Assembly: GCF_000185965.1 (NCBI RefSeq)
Contig: NC_014924.1
Span: 1,612,001 to 1,676,000, forward strand
Source: Pseudoxanthomonas suwonensis 11-1
GTDB lineage: Bacteria > Pseudomonadota > Gammaproteobacteria > Xanthomonadales > Xanthomonadaceae
DNA: 64,000 bases
Reading direction: 5' to 3'
Within the stretch, counting starts at the first letter, position 1. Every line of letters starts with the position of its first letter. The translations under genes and the position numbers were made by a program. Below the pieces are notes generated by a model. That model was not told the DNA's origin, ran no database searches, and saw only the letters and a program-made list of their open reading frames with translations. Of the stretch, positions 54,136-63,631 are shown piece by piece.

Positions 54136-55404
54136 TCACTCCGGCTCATACAGCGCCTTGTCCAGCAGTGGACGATGGGCGTCGCTGAAGTCCCCGGGCG
54201 CGAGCTCGAACACCGCCATGCGCCCGACCATCCGGCTGGGCCGCACGACCGCTTCGACGTAGTGGTAGTGGGGCCGGTCCGCGTAGTCGTCGAACAGCAC
54301 GGTGACGGGTGCTTTCGTGAGCGCCGCGCAGACCAGGAAGCAGGCAGGGCGGAAGCGCCCGTCGATCAGCACCACCTCCGGCTGCCGGAAGAACTCCTGC
54401 TGCCAGATGCCGGCGGAATAATCGGGGTAGTTGGCGCGGCCTTCGTTTCCGGTGGGCCGCCCCCAGTCACCGGTAGCGCCGATGTCGGCGTAGTACATGA
54501 CCGGCATCGAGGCCGGCGCGGATGCCTGGAGATAGGTGCCGAGGCGGCACAGCCACCTGGGGTCGCTTTCGACCGAGAAGATGGTCTTGCCCGCCATTTC
54601 CGCGGCGAGCACGGTGGACCCGCCGCTGCCGTACTCGAGGATGGTGTCGGCCGAGGCGTACTGCCGGGCGACTTCGCGGCTTTCGTCCTCGGGCAGGGTG
54701 AGTACCGGGCGCCTGATGGTCGCCGGGATGCGGATGCCTGCCAGTACCGGGCCCGGACGGGACCTGTCGGCAGCGGCGCCGTCAGGCCGTCCGGAGACCA
54801 GCATCCCGGTACCGTGCAGGGCATCGGTGGCAATGGTGAAGGCCGAGTCGGTGAGCCGGTCCCAGAAGGCGGCCGCCTGTTCCGCGGCTGGCCGTTCCGG
54901 GGCCTCGAGCACGACATCGAAGCCCCTGGGCGAAAGGTGGGACGAAACCACCGGCAGGACGTGGTCCAGGCAATCCTGTTCCGGGACCGCCCGCGGCGTG
55001 GCGACCCAGACCAGCTCAAAGGCCGCGTCCGGCGGGAGGCCGGCCAGGTCGGGGAAGCGCGTGCGCCTGTCGCCGACCTCGGCATCGGCCAGGTCCACGG
55101 TGTCGACGTGGCAGCGGTCGGCAATCCCCAGGCGCGCGAAATCGGCACGTAGCCGTTCGGCATCGGTCGGGTCGGTGCCGAGCGTGCGCAATCCGCCGCC
55201 CAGGGTGCAGGCCATGATGGCGAGGACCGTCGTCCATGGCCCCTGTCCGACTTCAAGCACCTGTGGCCGTGGGCCCAGGGCGACGAGACGGTTCCATGTC
55301 GACCACGCCTGCAGGGGGTCCGTCCCCGGGAGCTCCGGGAGTTCCAGGAGGCGGGGGCAGGCGGCCGCCAGTTTCTGTGCCGAAGCGATGGACCAGGGCG
55401 TCAC
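54136..55404 (-). CDS. Two-domain SAM methyltransferase-like protein, probable flagellin-glycan modification
   Basis: A 422-residue protein. The N-terminal half shows a class I methyltransferase motif I (QVLEVGQGPWTTVLAIM, 48-64) with TLGTDPTDAERLRADF. The C-terminal half repeats it (DTILEYGSGGSTVLAAEM, 253-270; IFSVESDPRWLC), the latter closer to a functional glycine-rich loop. There are no membrane segments. GTG 55404 with AGGA upstream is chosen because the frame beyond has no other start until 55527, which lies in the fliC terminator zone. It precedes the glycosyltransferase by 109 bp. Sugar or amino-acid O- or N-methylation of flagellin is inferred. Confidence 0.8.
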   Translation of the reverse strand: MTPWSIASAQKLAAACPRLLELPELPGTDPLQAWSTWNRLVALGPRPQVLEVGQGPWTTVLAIMACTLGGGLRTLGTDPTDAERLRADFARLGIADRCHVDTVDLADAEVGDRRTRFPDLAGLPPDAAFELVWVATPRAVPEQDCLDHVLPVVSSHLSPRGFDVVLEAPERPAAEQAAAFWDRLTDSAFTIATDALHGTGMLVSGRPDGAAADRSRPGPVLAGIRIPATIRRPVLTLPEDESREVARQYASADTILEYGSGGSTVLAAEMAGKTIFSVESDPRWLCRLGTYLQASAPASMPVMYYADIGATGDWGRPTGNEGRANYPDYSAGIWQQEFFRQPEVVLIDGRFRPACFLVCAALTKAPVTVLFDDYADRPHYHYVEAVVRPSRMVGRMAVFELAPGDFSDAHRPLLDKALYEPE

Positions 55405-55462
55405 GGTGCTGGATTCCTGTATTGGGAACGGTCCGGCACGCGCGCCGGGCCCGCCTTGCTCA

Positions 55463-55478
55463 GGCAAGAAGCATTCCA
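55463..55478 (-). promoter_or_regulatory. Candidate sigma-54 promoter for the methyltransferase-glycosyltransferase pair
   Basis: Minus strand: TGGAATGCTTCTTGCC. It keeps the invariant GG and GC pairs at correct spacing but differs from TGGCAC-N5-TTGCA at three bases. It lies about 48 bases before the GTG. Confidence 0.4.
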
Positions 55479-55528
55479 GTCCGGACTGGCGGGATACCGT
55501 CCCGTGGCCGTTACCGGACGGGCCCAAA

Positions 55529-55562
55529 GAAGAAAAGCCCGCCTCCGTTGCCGGAGGCGGGC
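55529..55562 (-). terminator. Intrinsic terminator of fliC
   Basis: Minus strand: an 11-bp perfect stem GCCCGCCTCCG/CGGAGGCGGGC with a 4-base loop, followed by TTTTCTTCTTT. It is 31 bp after the fliC stop. Confidence 0.9.
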
Positions 55563-55593
55563 CTGGGCGTGCCGGCCGGGGCCGGCCAGCGGG

Positions 55594-56427
55594 TTACTGC
55601 AGGAGGCTCAGCACGTTCTGCGGGACCGACTTGGCCTGGGACAGCATCGCCGTACCGGCCTGCGTCAGGATCTGGTTCCGCGTCAGTTCCGCCGTCTCCT
55701 TCGCATAGTCCGCGTCCTGGATGCGGCTGCGCGAGGCGGCCATGTTCTCGGAGCTGACCTGCAGGTTGGCGATGGCCGAGCTGAAGCGGTTCTGGATCGC
55801 ACCCAGGTCGGCGCGCGCTTCGTTCACGCTCTGCAGCGCGTCGTCCAAGTCGTCCAGCTGGGTGGCGCCGCTGCCGGCAGCCATGCCCGACACGCTGAAG
55901 GCGGAGGCGGTGATGCCGCTCAGCGCCGAGCTGATGTCGTTCAGGGTGATGTCGATCTTGTCGTTGTCGGTCGCGTTGGCACCGACCTGGATCGAGATCG
56001 TGCCGCTGGCATTGAGCAGCTGCTTGCCATTGAACTTGGTGTTGTCGACGACGCGGGTGATTTCGTCCTTCAGCTGCTGGACTTCCTTCTGCAGCGCCTG
56101 CTTGTCTTCGTCGGAGTTGGTGCCGTTGGCGGCCTGCACGGCCAGCTCGCGGATGCGCTGCAGGTTGTTGGAGATTTCCTGCAGGGCGCCTTCGGCGGTC
56201 TGCGCCAGCGAGATGCCGTCGTTGGCGTTGCGGGCGGCCTGGTCCATGCCGCGGACCTGGGTGGTCATGCGCTGCGAGATGGCCAGGCCGGCGGCGTCGT
56301 CCTTCGCGCTGTTGATGCGCAGGCCGGAGGACAGGCGCTGGATCGAGGTCGCCAGGCTCGCGCTGTTGGTGCTCAGGTTGCGCTGGGCGTTGAGCGACAT
56401 CACGTTGGTGTTGATGACTTGCGTCAT
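55594..56427 (-). CDS. fliC: FliC, flagellin
   Basis: A 277-residue filament protein. The conserved N-terminal D0/D1 is TQVINTNVMSLNAQRNLSTN ... LSSGLRINSAKDDAAGLAISQRM and the C-terminal D1/D0 ends RNQILTQAGTAMLSQAKSVPQNVLSLLQ. The central variable part is short (about 140-200), so it is a small flagellin lacking large D2/D3 domains. It is rich in Ser/Thr that could carry O-glycans. GAGGAG lies 8 bases before the ATG. It is the only flagellin gene in the window and is transcribed from two sigma-28 sites. Confidence 0.97.
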   Translation of the reverse strand: MTQVINTNVMSLNAQRNLSTNSASLATSIQRLSSGLRINSAKDDAAGLAISQRMTTQVRGMDQAARNANDGISLAQTAEGALQEISNNLQRIRELAVQAANGTNSDEDKQALQKEVQQLKDEITRVVDNTKFNGKQLLNASGTISIQVGANATDNDKIDITLNDISSALSGITASAFSVSGMAAGSGATQLDDLDDALQSVNEARADLGAIQNRFSSAIANLQVSSENMAASRSRIQDADYAKETAELTRNQILTQAGTAMLSQAKSVPQNVLSLLQ

Positions 56428-56533
56428 TTTGAGTCTCCTCTAAGCGATTCATCCCGGCGGGTAGGACTGCGTAAGCCTTGGCCGGACCTCCGCAGGGGGG
56501 TCATCAATCTGACCGGTGCCGCTGCTGTATTGA

Positions 56534-56560
56534 TTAACGGCGCCGGGGTCGGAAGCTTTA
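56534..56560 (-). promoter_or_regulatory. Proximal sigma-28 (FliA) promoter of fliC
   Basis: Minus strand: TAAAG, 14 bases, GCCGTTAA. Perfect -35, 7 of 8 in the -10, canonical spacing. Leader about 100 bases. Confidence 0.85.
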
Positions 56561-56647
56561 GTGCCTGCGCCGGATTTTTTTCTTTGCCGCCGGGGACTTG
56601 CGTCGCCAATGGGGCGGATTCCGGGGCGCATCCGGCTACGGTATCGG

Positions 56648-56675
56648 TTAACGGCAGGGCGCCCCCCGGACTTTA
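56648..56675 (-). promoter_or_regulatory. Distal sigma-28-like promoter of fliC
   Basis: Minus strand: TAAAG, 15 bases, GCCGTTAA. Same elements as the proximal site, 114 bp further upstream, with spacing one longer. Together with the flgL terminator it accounts for most of the 314-bp gap 56428-56741; no gene is seen there. Confidence 0.65.
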
Positions 56676-56686
56676 GGCCCGGCCTG

Positions 56687-56720
56687 AAAAAAGGGACGGC
56701 GCGGTTGCCCGCGCCGTCCC
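56687..56720 (-). terminator. Intrinsic terminator of the flgGHIJKL operon
   Basis: Minus strand: a 12-bp perfect stem GGGACGGCGCGG/CCGCGCCGTCCC with a 4-base loop, followed by six T. It lies 21 bp after the flgL stop. Confidence 0.92.
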
Positions 56721-56741
56721 GGTGCCGCTTTGCCGCGTCGA

Positions 56742-57944
56742 TCAACGCAGCAGGTTGAAGAGCGAGAGCCCATGCATGCGCGTGAATACCGTCTGCGCCG
56801 TCTGCAGCGCGGTGCTTTCAAGCTGGAAGCGGGTGATCGCGTCGGCGTAGTCAAGGTCTCGCATGGCGGAAAGCGTGGTCTTCAGGGTGACCGAGTTGGC
56901 TTCGCGCAGGGCGCCAGCATCATCTATCAATGCGAGCTGCGCACCGCCCAGTGCACGCGCATCGATGAGCTGTTCCGCGGCACGCGCAACGTCGCGCATG
57001 CCCGCCTGCAATGCATTGCGCCGCGCAGCATTGTCCGCAATGGTGACGGTGGGCGACTCCAGCGCACTGGCCAGCGCCTCCACGGTCGCGAATATGTCGC
57101 GCGTGCCTGCGGGACCAATCTCCAATGCGTCGCCTTCGGCGGGCGTGCCGCTGATCCTCACTCGCAGGCCGGCAAACTCAATGTCCTGCTTTGCAGTCCA
57201 GGTTCCGCTTGCAATCGGGTTGCCGGCGTGGTCGGTTACGCTATAGGTGTTATCGCCGGTGAACTCGACGCGATATCCAGCTCCTTCCCAGCCACCTGCC
57301 GGGCTTCGGCTGAATCCTTCCAGGATCATGGAGCCCGTATTGGCAGGGTCCATGCGTGCATCCACGGTCCCGTCGCCGGTGCGAACCCGCATGAACACCT
57401 CGCTGCCCGGCAGCGTGTCCTTGACGAACGTGCCCGGTGCGATCTCCACCATGCGCTGGGTCTGGTCGCCGTTGTAGGCAATGCCACCCGCCACGCGGCC
57501 AAAGGGCGCAACATCATCTGCCGCCCCGGCGAACAGGTAGCGTCCCGTCCCATCGCTGCTGTTGGCCAGGCTCACCAGATGCTCGCGCAGGCTGCGAAGC
57601 TCGGCGGCGATGGAGCGGCGGTCGTCATCCGAGAGCGTGTCGGAGTTGGCCTGCACCGCCAGCTCGTTGATGCGGATCATGTCATCGCCGGCCAGTGCCA
57701 GCACGTTCTCCTGCATGCCAAGCCGGTTGTTGATGTTGTTGGCATTCAGTCCGAAGCGCTCGAGTTCGGCCAGGCTGCGGTCGAGGCCGACCGCGGCGCC
57801 GGCACCGACCGGATCGTCCTTGGCGGTGACCGTCTTCCTGCCGGTGGCGATCTGCTGCTGCAGCGAGGCCAGCTGCTTCTGCCGCGACAGCATGGTCGCC
57901 AGCGACTGGTCGTACATCATGCTGGTGGAGATGCGGTTGCTCAT
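56742..57944 (-). CDS. flgL: FlgL, hook-filament junction protein
   Basis: A 400-residue junction protein (HAP3). The N-terminus is flagellin-like (SNRISTSMMYDQSLATMLSRQKQLASLQQQIATGRK) and the C-terminus ends DYADAITRFQLESTALQTAQTVFTRMHGLSLFNLLR. ATG 57944 overlaps the flgK stop by 4 bases. The longer frame is a shadow of flgK. The middle and 3' part (about 56900-57500) is noticeably less GC-rich (near 58-60% on two lines counted) with codons such as GCA, AAT and TTG that are rare in neighbouring genes. Confidence 0.95.
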   Translation of the reverse strand: MSNRISTSMMYDQSLATMLSRQKQLASLQQQIATGRKTVTAKDDPVGAGAAVGLDRSLAELERFGLNANNINNRLGMQENVLALAGDDMIRINELAVQANSDTLSDDDRRSIAAELRSLREHLVSLANSSDGTGRYLFAGAADDVAPFGRVAGGIAYNGDQTQRMVEIAPGTFVKDTLPGSEVFMRVRTGDGTVDARMDPANTGSMILEGFSRSPAGGWEGAGYRVEFTGDNTYSVTDHAGNPIASGTWTAKQDIEFAGLRVRISGTPAEGDALEIGPAGTRDIFATVEALASALESPTVTIADNAARRNALQAGMRDVARAAEQLIDARALGGAQLALIDDAGALREANSVTLKTTLSAMRDLDYADAITRFQLESTALQTAQTVFTRMHGLSLFNLLR

Positions 57945-59818
57945 CGGCGGACGGCGCTCAGGATGGTCTGGAACATGGTGTCGGCGGTGGAGATGATCTG
58001 CGCCGCGGCCTGGTAGGCCTGCTGCAGGCGCAGCATGTTCGCCGCCTCCTCGTCCAGGTTCACGCCGGCCACCGCGTCGCGCGCGGCCTGGGCGTCGTTG
58101 TGGATCACCTGCTGCGCGTCGGCCGCGTATTCGGCCTGCCGGGCCGCCGAGCCGACCATGGTGGTCAGGCCGCCGACGGCGCCGTTGAGGCTCATCGTGC
58201 CGCCGCTGACCACGCGGGCGTCGTCCAGGTTGGCCAGGCGCGAGGCGTTGCCGTTGTCGCCCGAGCCGGTGCCGTTGCGCGCGACCACGAACTGGTCGCC
58301 GGCGGCCGGAACGCCGTCGAGCACGACGCTCCAGCCGTTGGCGCTGATGCGCTGGCCCGGCGTGTAGTCGAACGGACCGGCGCCGTCGACCATGTACTCG
58401 CCGGAGTCCAGGAACTCGATCGTGGCCTCCTGCAGCAGGGCGGGGTTGCCCGCGGCCTCTACCCGCAGCCCGGACAGCACGCCGCTGCCGATGTTGGACA
58501 CGGCGGCACTGCCGCGCACCGGGAGCGCCGCCGCGATGCGCGAGGGATCGCTGATCGCCACGCCGATCGACCCGGACGCGCCGGCGGTCGGCTGCAGCAG
58601 GAAGCGGTCGCCCGGTGCGGCGCTTCCGGAGACCTCCAGCGAAATCCCTGCGACCACGAACGGATCGGCCGCGGTGCCGCTGCCGGTCATCGGCACGGCT
58701 TCGCCGGTATCGGCACGCAGCGCGGTCCAGCCGCCTTCGCCGAAGCGCAGCACCAGATCCTGGCCCGACAGGGCGGAGACGTCGCCGACCCGGGCCTGGA
58801 GGCTCGCATTGCCGGCGTTGCCGGCGTGCTGGTTGACCAGCGGCGCCGGCACGTCGAAGAAGCTGCCGCCGAGGTTGCCGTACAGGTCCATGCCTGCGGC
58901 ATGGCCTTCGTTGAAGGTCGCTGCCATGGCCACCGCGATGCGGCCAAGCTCGGCGGCCGCCGGGTCCAGCACGGTGTTCCGGAACTCGACCAGGCCGCCC
59001 ATGCTGCCGCCCAGCGCACGCTGGTCGAGCACGGTGGTCGTGCCGCCGCCCTCCAATGCCAGCTGCAGGCGCTCGGGCCGGTAGGTGTCGGGCACGGTGG
59101 TGATGCTGGAGGCCTGGACGCCGACCACCAGTGGCTGGCCGCCGGCGGTGAACACGCTGATCGGACCGCCGTCCTGGCTCAGCGCGGTGCCCCCGGTGAA
59201 GCCGACCAGTTCGGCCACCAGCTGGTCGCGGCGGTCGAGCAGGTCGGGCGCGGCCTTGCTGGCGTCCGAACCGATCTCGCCATTGATGCGGGCCACTTCC
59301 CCGGCCAGGCGGCTGATCTCCGAGGCGCCGGCCAGCAGCTTGTTGTTGACCTCCGAGTCGAGCGCGCGCAGCTGCCCGTCGAGCTGGCGGAAGCGGCCGG
59401 CGAGGGCGCCGGCCTCGGCCAGCACGTTCTGCCGTTCCGCGGCGCCGGCGGCGTTGGACGAAAGCGCGCTGACCGAATCGAAGAAGTCCGACCACACCCC
59501 GGCGAGGTTGGTGGCGCTGTCCGAGAACAACGTGTCCAGGCGGCCGGTCAGGGTCGAGAGCTGCTCCAGCCGTGCCAGTTCGCCGCCGCTGTCGAGCAGC
59601 CGCGAGGTGGCCAGCTCGTCCGCCAGGCGGCGGATGTCCGCGACCTGGGTGCCGTTGCCGACATGACCGTAGCCGTAGTCGCTGGGCCGGCGCGCGGCGA
59701 AGTCCACCCGCTGCCGGGTGTAGCCCTCGGTGTTGACGTTGGCGACGTTGTGGCTGACCGTCGACAGTGCCCGCTGGAAGGCGAGCAGGGCACCGGTGCC
59801 GGTGGAGAGGACGGACAT
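57941..59818 (-). CDS. flgK: FlgK, hook-filament junction protein
   Basis: A 625-residue junction protein (HAP1). It starts SVLSTGTGALLAFQRALSTVSHNVANVNTEGYTRQRVDF, the rod/hook-type N motif, and ends LDEEAANMLRLQQAYQAAAQIISTADTMFQTILSAVRR, the D0 helix shared by axial proteins. It is 3 bp after flgJ. It connects hook to FlgL and filament and is needed before FliC polymerises. Confidence 0.96.
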   Translation of the reverse strand: MSVLSTGTGALLAFQRALSTVSHNVANVNTEGYTRQRVDFAARRPSDYGYGHVGNGTQVADIRRLADELATSRLLDSGGELARLEQLSTLTGRLDTLFSDSATNLAGVWSDFFDSVSALSSNAAGAAERQNVLAEAGALAGRFRQLDGQLRALDSEVNNKLLAGASEISRLAGEVARINGEIGSDASKAAPDLLDRRDQLVAELVGFTGGTALSQDGGPISVFTAGGQPLVVGVQASSITTVPDTYRPERLQLALEGGGTTTVLDQRALGGSMGGLVEFRNTVLDPAAAELGRIAVAMAATFNEGHAAGMDLYGNLGGSFFDVPAPLVNQHAGNAGNASLQARVGDVSALSGQDLVLRFGEGGWTALRADTGEAVPMTGSGTAADPFVVAGISLEVSGSAAPGDRFLLQPTAGASGSIGVAISDPSRIAAALPVRGSAAVSNIGSGVLSGLRVEAAGNPALLQEATIEFLDSGEYMVDGAGPFDYTPGQRISANGWSVVLDGVPAAGDQFVVARNGTGSGDNGNASRLANLDDARVVSGGTMSLNGAVGGLTTMVGSAARQAEYAADAQQVIHNDAQAARDAVAGVNLDEEAANMLRLQQAYQAAAQIISTADTMFQTILSAVRR

Positions 59819-59821
59819 CGC

Positions 59822-60922
59822 TTATCTCCTTGTGATGCCGCTGGCCATGTCGCCGGCGGTCGCCAGCGCGGTGTTGGCAGTGCGTGCCGCCACGCCGGCG
59901 ATCGCCTGCATGGCGCGGTTCACGGTGGGCCCGTTGGCGATCGCGGTGATCTTGGCGGCGTAGGCAGGGTCGGTGGCGTAGCCGGCGCCCTGCAGGGCCT
60001 GGGCGAAGCGGCGCACGTCGCCGCCGGCTTCCAGGGCCTTCTGGTAGCGCGGGTTGTTCTTCAGCATGCGCACGTAGTCGGCGAAGCTCTCGGCGGGCGA
60101 GGCATAGGCACGGAACTGCGCGGTCTCGGTACGGCGCTCGCCACCGACGTACTCATGGGTGCGGGTGGTTGCGCGCTCGCCATTCCAGCCGTTGGCCTTG
60201 ATGCCGAACAGGTTGTTGGCGTCACCGCCGCCGTTGCGCTGGATCTGGCGCCGGCCCCAGCCGGTCTCCAGCGCGGCCTGGGCGACCAGGGCGCGGGCGT
60301 CCACCCCCAGCTCCTTCGCCGCGGCCTGGGCCTGGTCCCAGATGCTGGCGACGAAACGTTCCGGGCTGCGCTCGGCGAACTGTCCGGCAGCCTGGGCCGC
60401 GGCACCAGTGGTGGCCACTGCACCTTCCGGACCGGCCATCAGCTTGCGTACGAAGGTGTCCATCGGCGAGCCCTGTTCGGCGGAGGACTCGCGACCGGCG
60501 ATCAGGTCCAGGGCGCGGGCGGTTTCCGGATTGACCGCGGTGTCGCCGGTACCCGTCCCGGCGTAGGCCATGGCCGCCGCGGCGGCGCGGGTCGGTCCCG
60601 GGCGCACCGGGAGGCTGGTATCGACGCCGGCAGGCGCCGCCGACAGGTCGACCCCGCTCTGGCGCGACAGCTGGCGCGCGATCATCGGCGCCAGCCCCAG
60701 GCCCCTGCCGGAGGTCAGGGCCTGCGCGATCTTCTGGTCGTACATGTCGCGGAAGGTCTGGTTCTCGTTGGGGAACAACGAGTCGCCGAAGCTGGCGTCG
60801 CGCATGCTCTTGACCAGCATCTGCGCGAACTGGCCCTCCAGCTGGCGCGCGACATGGTCGATCTTCGCGGCTTCGGGCCGCGACTGGGGCGACAACTCCA
60901 GTGGGCGGGCATCGATGCGCAT
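59822..60922 (-). CDS. flgJ: FlgJ, rod assembly protein with peptidoglycan hydrolase domain
   Basis: A 366-residue bifunctional protein. The N-terminal rod-binding part (about 15-110) has QLEGQFAQMLVKSMRDASFGDSLFPNENQTFRDMYDQKIAQAL. The C-terminal glucosaminidase domain (about 195-350) has LVAQAALETGWGRRQI with the catalytic Glu, and NNLFGIKANGWNG. It opens the cell wall for the growing rod. It overlaps flgI by one base. Confidence 0.96.
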   Translation of the reverse strand: MRIDARPLELSPQSRPEAAKIDHVARQLEGQFAQMLVKSMRDASFGDSLFPNENQTFRDMYDQKIAQALTSGRGLGLAPMIARQLSRQSGVDLSAAPAGVDTSLPVRPGPTRAAAAAMAYAGTGTGDTAVNPETARALDLIAGRESSAEQGSPMDTFVRKLMAGPEGAVATTGAAAQAAGQFAERSPERFVASIWDQAQAAAKELGVDARALVAQAALETGWGRRQIQRNGGGDANNLFGIKANGWNGERATTRTHEYVGGERRTETAQFRAYASPAESFADYVRMLKNNPRYQKALEAGGDVRRFAQALQGAGYATDPAYAAKITAIANGPTVNRAMQAIAGVAARTANTALATAGDMASGITRR

Positions 60923-62064
60923 CAGATCACTTCCAGCTCCGCGCGCAGCGCGCCGGCCTGCCTGAGCGCTTCGAGGATGGCGATCAGGTCGCCGGGCGCG
61001 GCGCCGACCTCGTTGACCGCGCGCACGATCTCGTCGAGCGTCGTGCCGCCCTCGAAGCGGAACATGCGGCTGCCTTCCTGGGTGCCGCTGACGGTCGAGT
61101 TCTGCGCGACCACGGTGCCGCCGCCGGCCAGGGCGCCGGGCTGGCTGACCTGCACGCCCTCGTTGATGGTCACGGTGAGCGCGCCATGCGCGACCGCCGC
61201 CGGCATCACCCGCACCTGCGAGCCGATCACCACGGTGCCGGTGCGGGCGTTGACGATGACCTTGGCCGGGGCCGAACCCGGGCTCAGCTCCAGGTTCTCG
61301 ACCTGGGCGAGGAACCCGATGCGCGAACCCACGTCCGCCGGCGCCGCCACCGAGACGGTCACGCCGTCGACCGCGCGCGCCACGCCCGGGCCGAAGTAGG
61401 CGTTGATCGCATCGACCATGCGCGAGACGGTGGTGAAGTCGTTGCGGTGCAGGTTGAGGGTGATGTCGCCGCCGCCGTCCAGCACGCTGGGCAGGGCGCG
61501 CTCGACCGTGGCGCCGTTGGGGATGCGCCCGGCGCTGGGGATGTTGACCGCCACCCGCGATCCGTCGCGGCCCTGGGCGCCGAAGCCGCCGACCACCAGG
61601 TTGCCCTGGGCAATGGCGTAGACCTGGCCGTCGGCGCCCTTGAGCGGGGCCATCAGCAGCGAGCCACCGCGCAGCGACACCGCGTTGCCGATCGAGGACA
61701 CGGTGACGTCGATGGTCTGGCCGGGCTTGGCGAACGGCGGCAGCTCGGCGTGGATCGCCACGGCGGCCACGTTCTTCAGCTGCGGGTTGACGTTGGCCGG
61801 TACCTGCACGCCCAGCTCGGAAAGCATGTTCTTCAGGCTCTGCACGGTGAAGGGCGCCTGGCTGGTGCGGTCGCCGCTGTTGTCCAGGCCCACGACCAGG
61901 CCGTAGCCGACCAGCGCGTTGCCGCGCACGCCGCCGACCTGGGCCAGGTCCTTGATGCGCTCGGCCTGGGCCGGGCCCGCGGCCACGGCCAGCAGCGCCA
62001 GCAGCCCGGCGAGGGCGCGGCGGCCGTGGCCGGCAAGGCGCGTACGGTTGCTGTGCAGTGCCAT
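60922..62064 (-). CDS. flgI: FlgI, P-ring protein
   Basis: A 380-residue periplasmic ring protein. The signal peptide (about 1-34) is [20 protein letters not shown], with mature start [15 protein letters not shown]. Conserved stretches include [29 protein letters not shown]-like sequence and [18 protein letters not shown]. It forms a bushing in the peptidoglycan layer. It is 8 bp after flgH. Confidence 0.97.
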   Translation of the reverse strand: MALHSNRTRLAGHGRRALAGLLALLAVAAGPAQAERIKDLAQVGGVRGNALVGYGLVVGLDNSGDRTSQAPFTVQSLKNMLSELGVQVPANVNPQLKNVAAVAIHAELPPFAKPGQTIDVTVSSIGNAVSLRGGSLLMAPLKGADGQVYAIAQGNLVVGGFGAQGRDGSRVAVNIPSAGRIPNGATVERALPSVLDGGGDITLNLHRNDFTTVSRMVDAINAYFGPGVARAVDGVTVSVAAPADVGSRIGFLAQVENLELSPGSAPAKVIVNARTGTVVIGSQVRVMPAAVAHGALTVTINEGVQVSQPGALAGGGTVVAQNSTVSGTQEGSRMFRFEGGTTLDEIVRAVNEVGAAPGDLIAILEALRQAGALRAELEVI

Positions 62065-62072
62065 GGTCGACC

Positions 62073-62762
62073 TCAGTACGGGTAGATGCGCGAGTTGAAG
62101 AAGCGGCCCAGCCAGCCCATGGCGTTGGCCTGGGCGATGGCGCCGCGGCCGCCGTAGACGATGCGCGCCTCGCCGACCCGGCTGGACGGCACGGTGTTGT
62201 CGCGGGAGATGTCCTGCGGGCGGACGATGCCCTGGATCTGGACCAGCTCGTCGCCCTGGTTCAGGCGCAGGTTCTTCTGGCCCTGGACCACCAGGTTGCC
62301 GTTGGGCAGGCGCTGGATGACGCTGACGGTGACGCTGCCCTGCAGGCGGTTGCTCTGGCTGGACTTGCCCTGGCCGTCGAAGTCGCGCTCGCCATTGGCC
62401 GAGGCCGAGAGGATGTCGCGGCCCTTGTAGGTCACCGGCCCGCCGAACAGCGAGGTCACGCCGGTGGACAGCTCGCTGTCCTTGCTGACCTGGGTGGTGG
62501 CGCTGGTCTGGGCGGTGGTCGACTCGACCAGGTTGATGGTCAGCAGGTCGCCGACGTCGCGGGCGATGCGGTCGCCGTACAACGACAGGCCCTGGCCGCC
62601 GGCGTAGATCGCGCCGGCGGTGGGCGCGGCCTGGACCGGCATCACCGGCACGACCGGGGCCATGGGCGGGTAGGGACGCACGTCGCCGGCGGCCACGCAG
62701 CCGCCCAGCAGCAGCATGGCCGGCAGGGCCAGTGCGATGGCGAAGCGGGATCGCAGGTTCAT
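62073..62762 (-). CDS. flgH: FlgH, L-ring lipoprotein
   Basis: A 229-residue outer-membrane ring protein. The lipoprotein signal ends with LLLGGC (Cys22). The mature part has [44 protein letters not shown] and a C-terminal [14 protein letters not shown]. It is 28 bp after flgG. Confidence 0.97.
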   Translation of the reverse strand: MNLRSRFAIALALPAMLLLGGCVAAGDVRPYPPMAPVVPVMPVQAAPTAGAIYAGGQGLSLYGDRIARDVGDLLTINLVESTTAQTSATTQVSKDSELSTGVTSLFGGPVTYKGRDILSASANGERDFDGQGKSSQSNRLQGSVTVSVIQRLPNGNLVVQGQKNLRLNQGDELVQIQGIVRPQDISRDNTVPSSRVGEARIVYGGRGAIAQANAMGWLGRFFNSRIYPY

Positions 62763-62790
62763 GGCAGGCTCCAGCGGCGCGGTGCGCCGG

Positions 62791-63576
62791 TCAGACGTTG
62801 TTGTTGAGGTAGCCGAGCATCGAGTCGGTGGTGGAGATGGCCTTGGCGTTCATCTCGTAGGCGCGCTGGGTCTCGATCATGCTGACCAGCTCCTCGACCA
62901 CGTTGACGTTGCTGCCTTCCAGCGCGCCCTGTTCGACCAGGCCCAGGCCGTTGAGGCCGGGGGTGCCGTTCTGGGCCGGGCCGGAGGCGGTGGTCTCCAT
63001 GTACAGGTTCTCGCCGCGCGCCTGCAGGCCCGCGGGATTGATGAAGTCGGTCAGGGTCAGCGCGCCGATCTCCAGGGCCTGGCCGTCGCCGGCCATCTGC
63101 ACCGTGATCGTGCCGTCGGTGCCGATGGTCATCGACTGGGCGCCCTCCGGCACCTGGATGCCGGGCTGCACCGGGTAGCCGCTGCTGGTGACCAGCTCGC
63201 CCTGCGCGTTGACCTGGAAGCTGCCGTCGCGGGTGTAGGCGGAGGTGCCATCGGGCATCAGCACCTCGAAGAAGCCGCGGCCGTTGATCATCACGTCCAG
63301 GGCGCGGCCGGTCTGCTGCGGGTTGCCCTGCTGGAAGTCCTTGGCGGTGGACACCACGCGCACGCCGGTGCCCAGCTGCAGGCCGGAGGGCAGCTGCGTC
63401 TGTGCCGAGGTCGAGCCGCCGGGCTGGCGCACCTGCTGGTACAGCAGGTCCTCGAAGTTGGCGCGGTCGCGCTTGAAGCCGGTGGTGTTGGTGTTGGCCA
63501 GGTTGTTGGCCACCACGGACATGCGCGTCTGCTGCGCATCCAGACCGGTCTTCGCGACCCAGAGTGCCTGATTCAT
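62791..63576 (-). CDS. flgG: FlgG, distal rod protein
   Basis: A 261-residue axial protein. The N-terminal rod motif is [47 protein letters not shown] and the C-terminal [35 protein letters not shown] 63576 is chosen by family alignment and by the sigma-54 site placing the transcript start about 29 bases upstream; the longer frame (to 63774) crosses that promoter. It begins the flgGHIJKL operon, separate from flgF upstream. Confidence 0.97.
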   Translation of the reverse strand: MNQALWVAKTGLDAQQTRMSVVANNLANTNTTGFKRDRANFEDLLYQQVRQPGGSTSAQTQLPSGLQLGTGVRVVSTAKDFQQGNPQQTGRALDVMINGRGFFEVLMPDGTSAYTRDGSFQVNAQGELVTSSGYPVQPGIQVPEGAQSMTIGTDGTITVQMAGDGQALEIGALTLTDFINPAGLQARGENLYMETTASGPAQNGTPGLNGLGLVEQGALEGSNVNVVEELVSMIETQRAYEMNAKAISTTDSMLGYLNNNV

Positions 63577-63615
63577 GACGCGGTACCTCACGTGACGGAT
63601 TGACGCCACTGCCGA

Positions 63616-63631
63616 TGCATGAGGCGTGCCA
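63616..63631 (-). promoter_or_regulatory. Sigma-54 promoter for flgGHIJKL
   Basis: Minus strand: TGGCACGCCTCATGCA, i.e. a perfect TGGCAC and ATGCA instead of TTGCA at N5 spacing. Predicted start near 63605. Confidence 0.8.
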
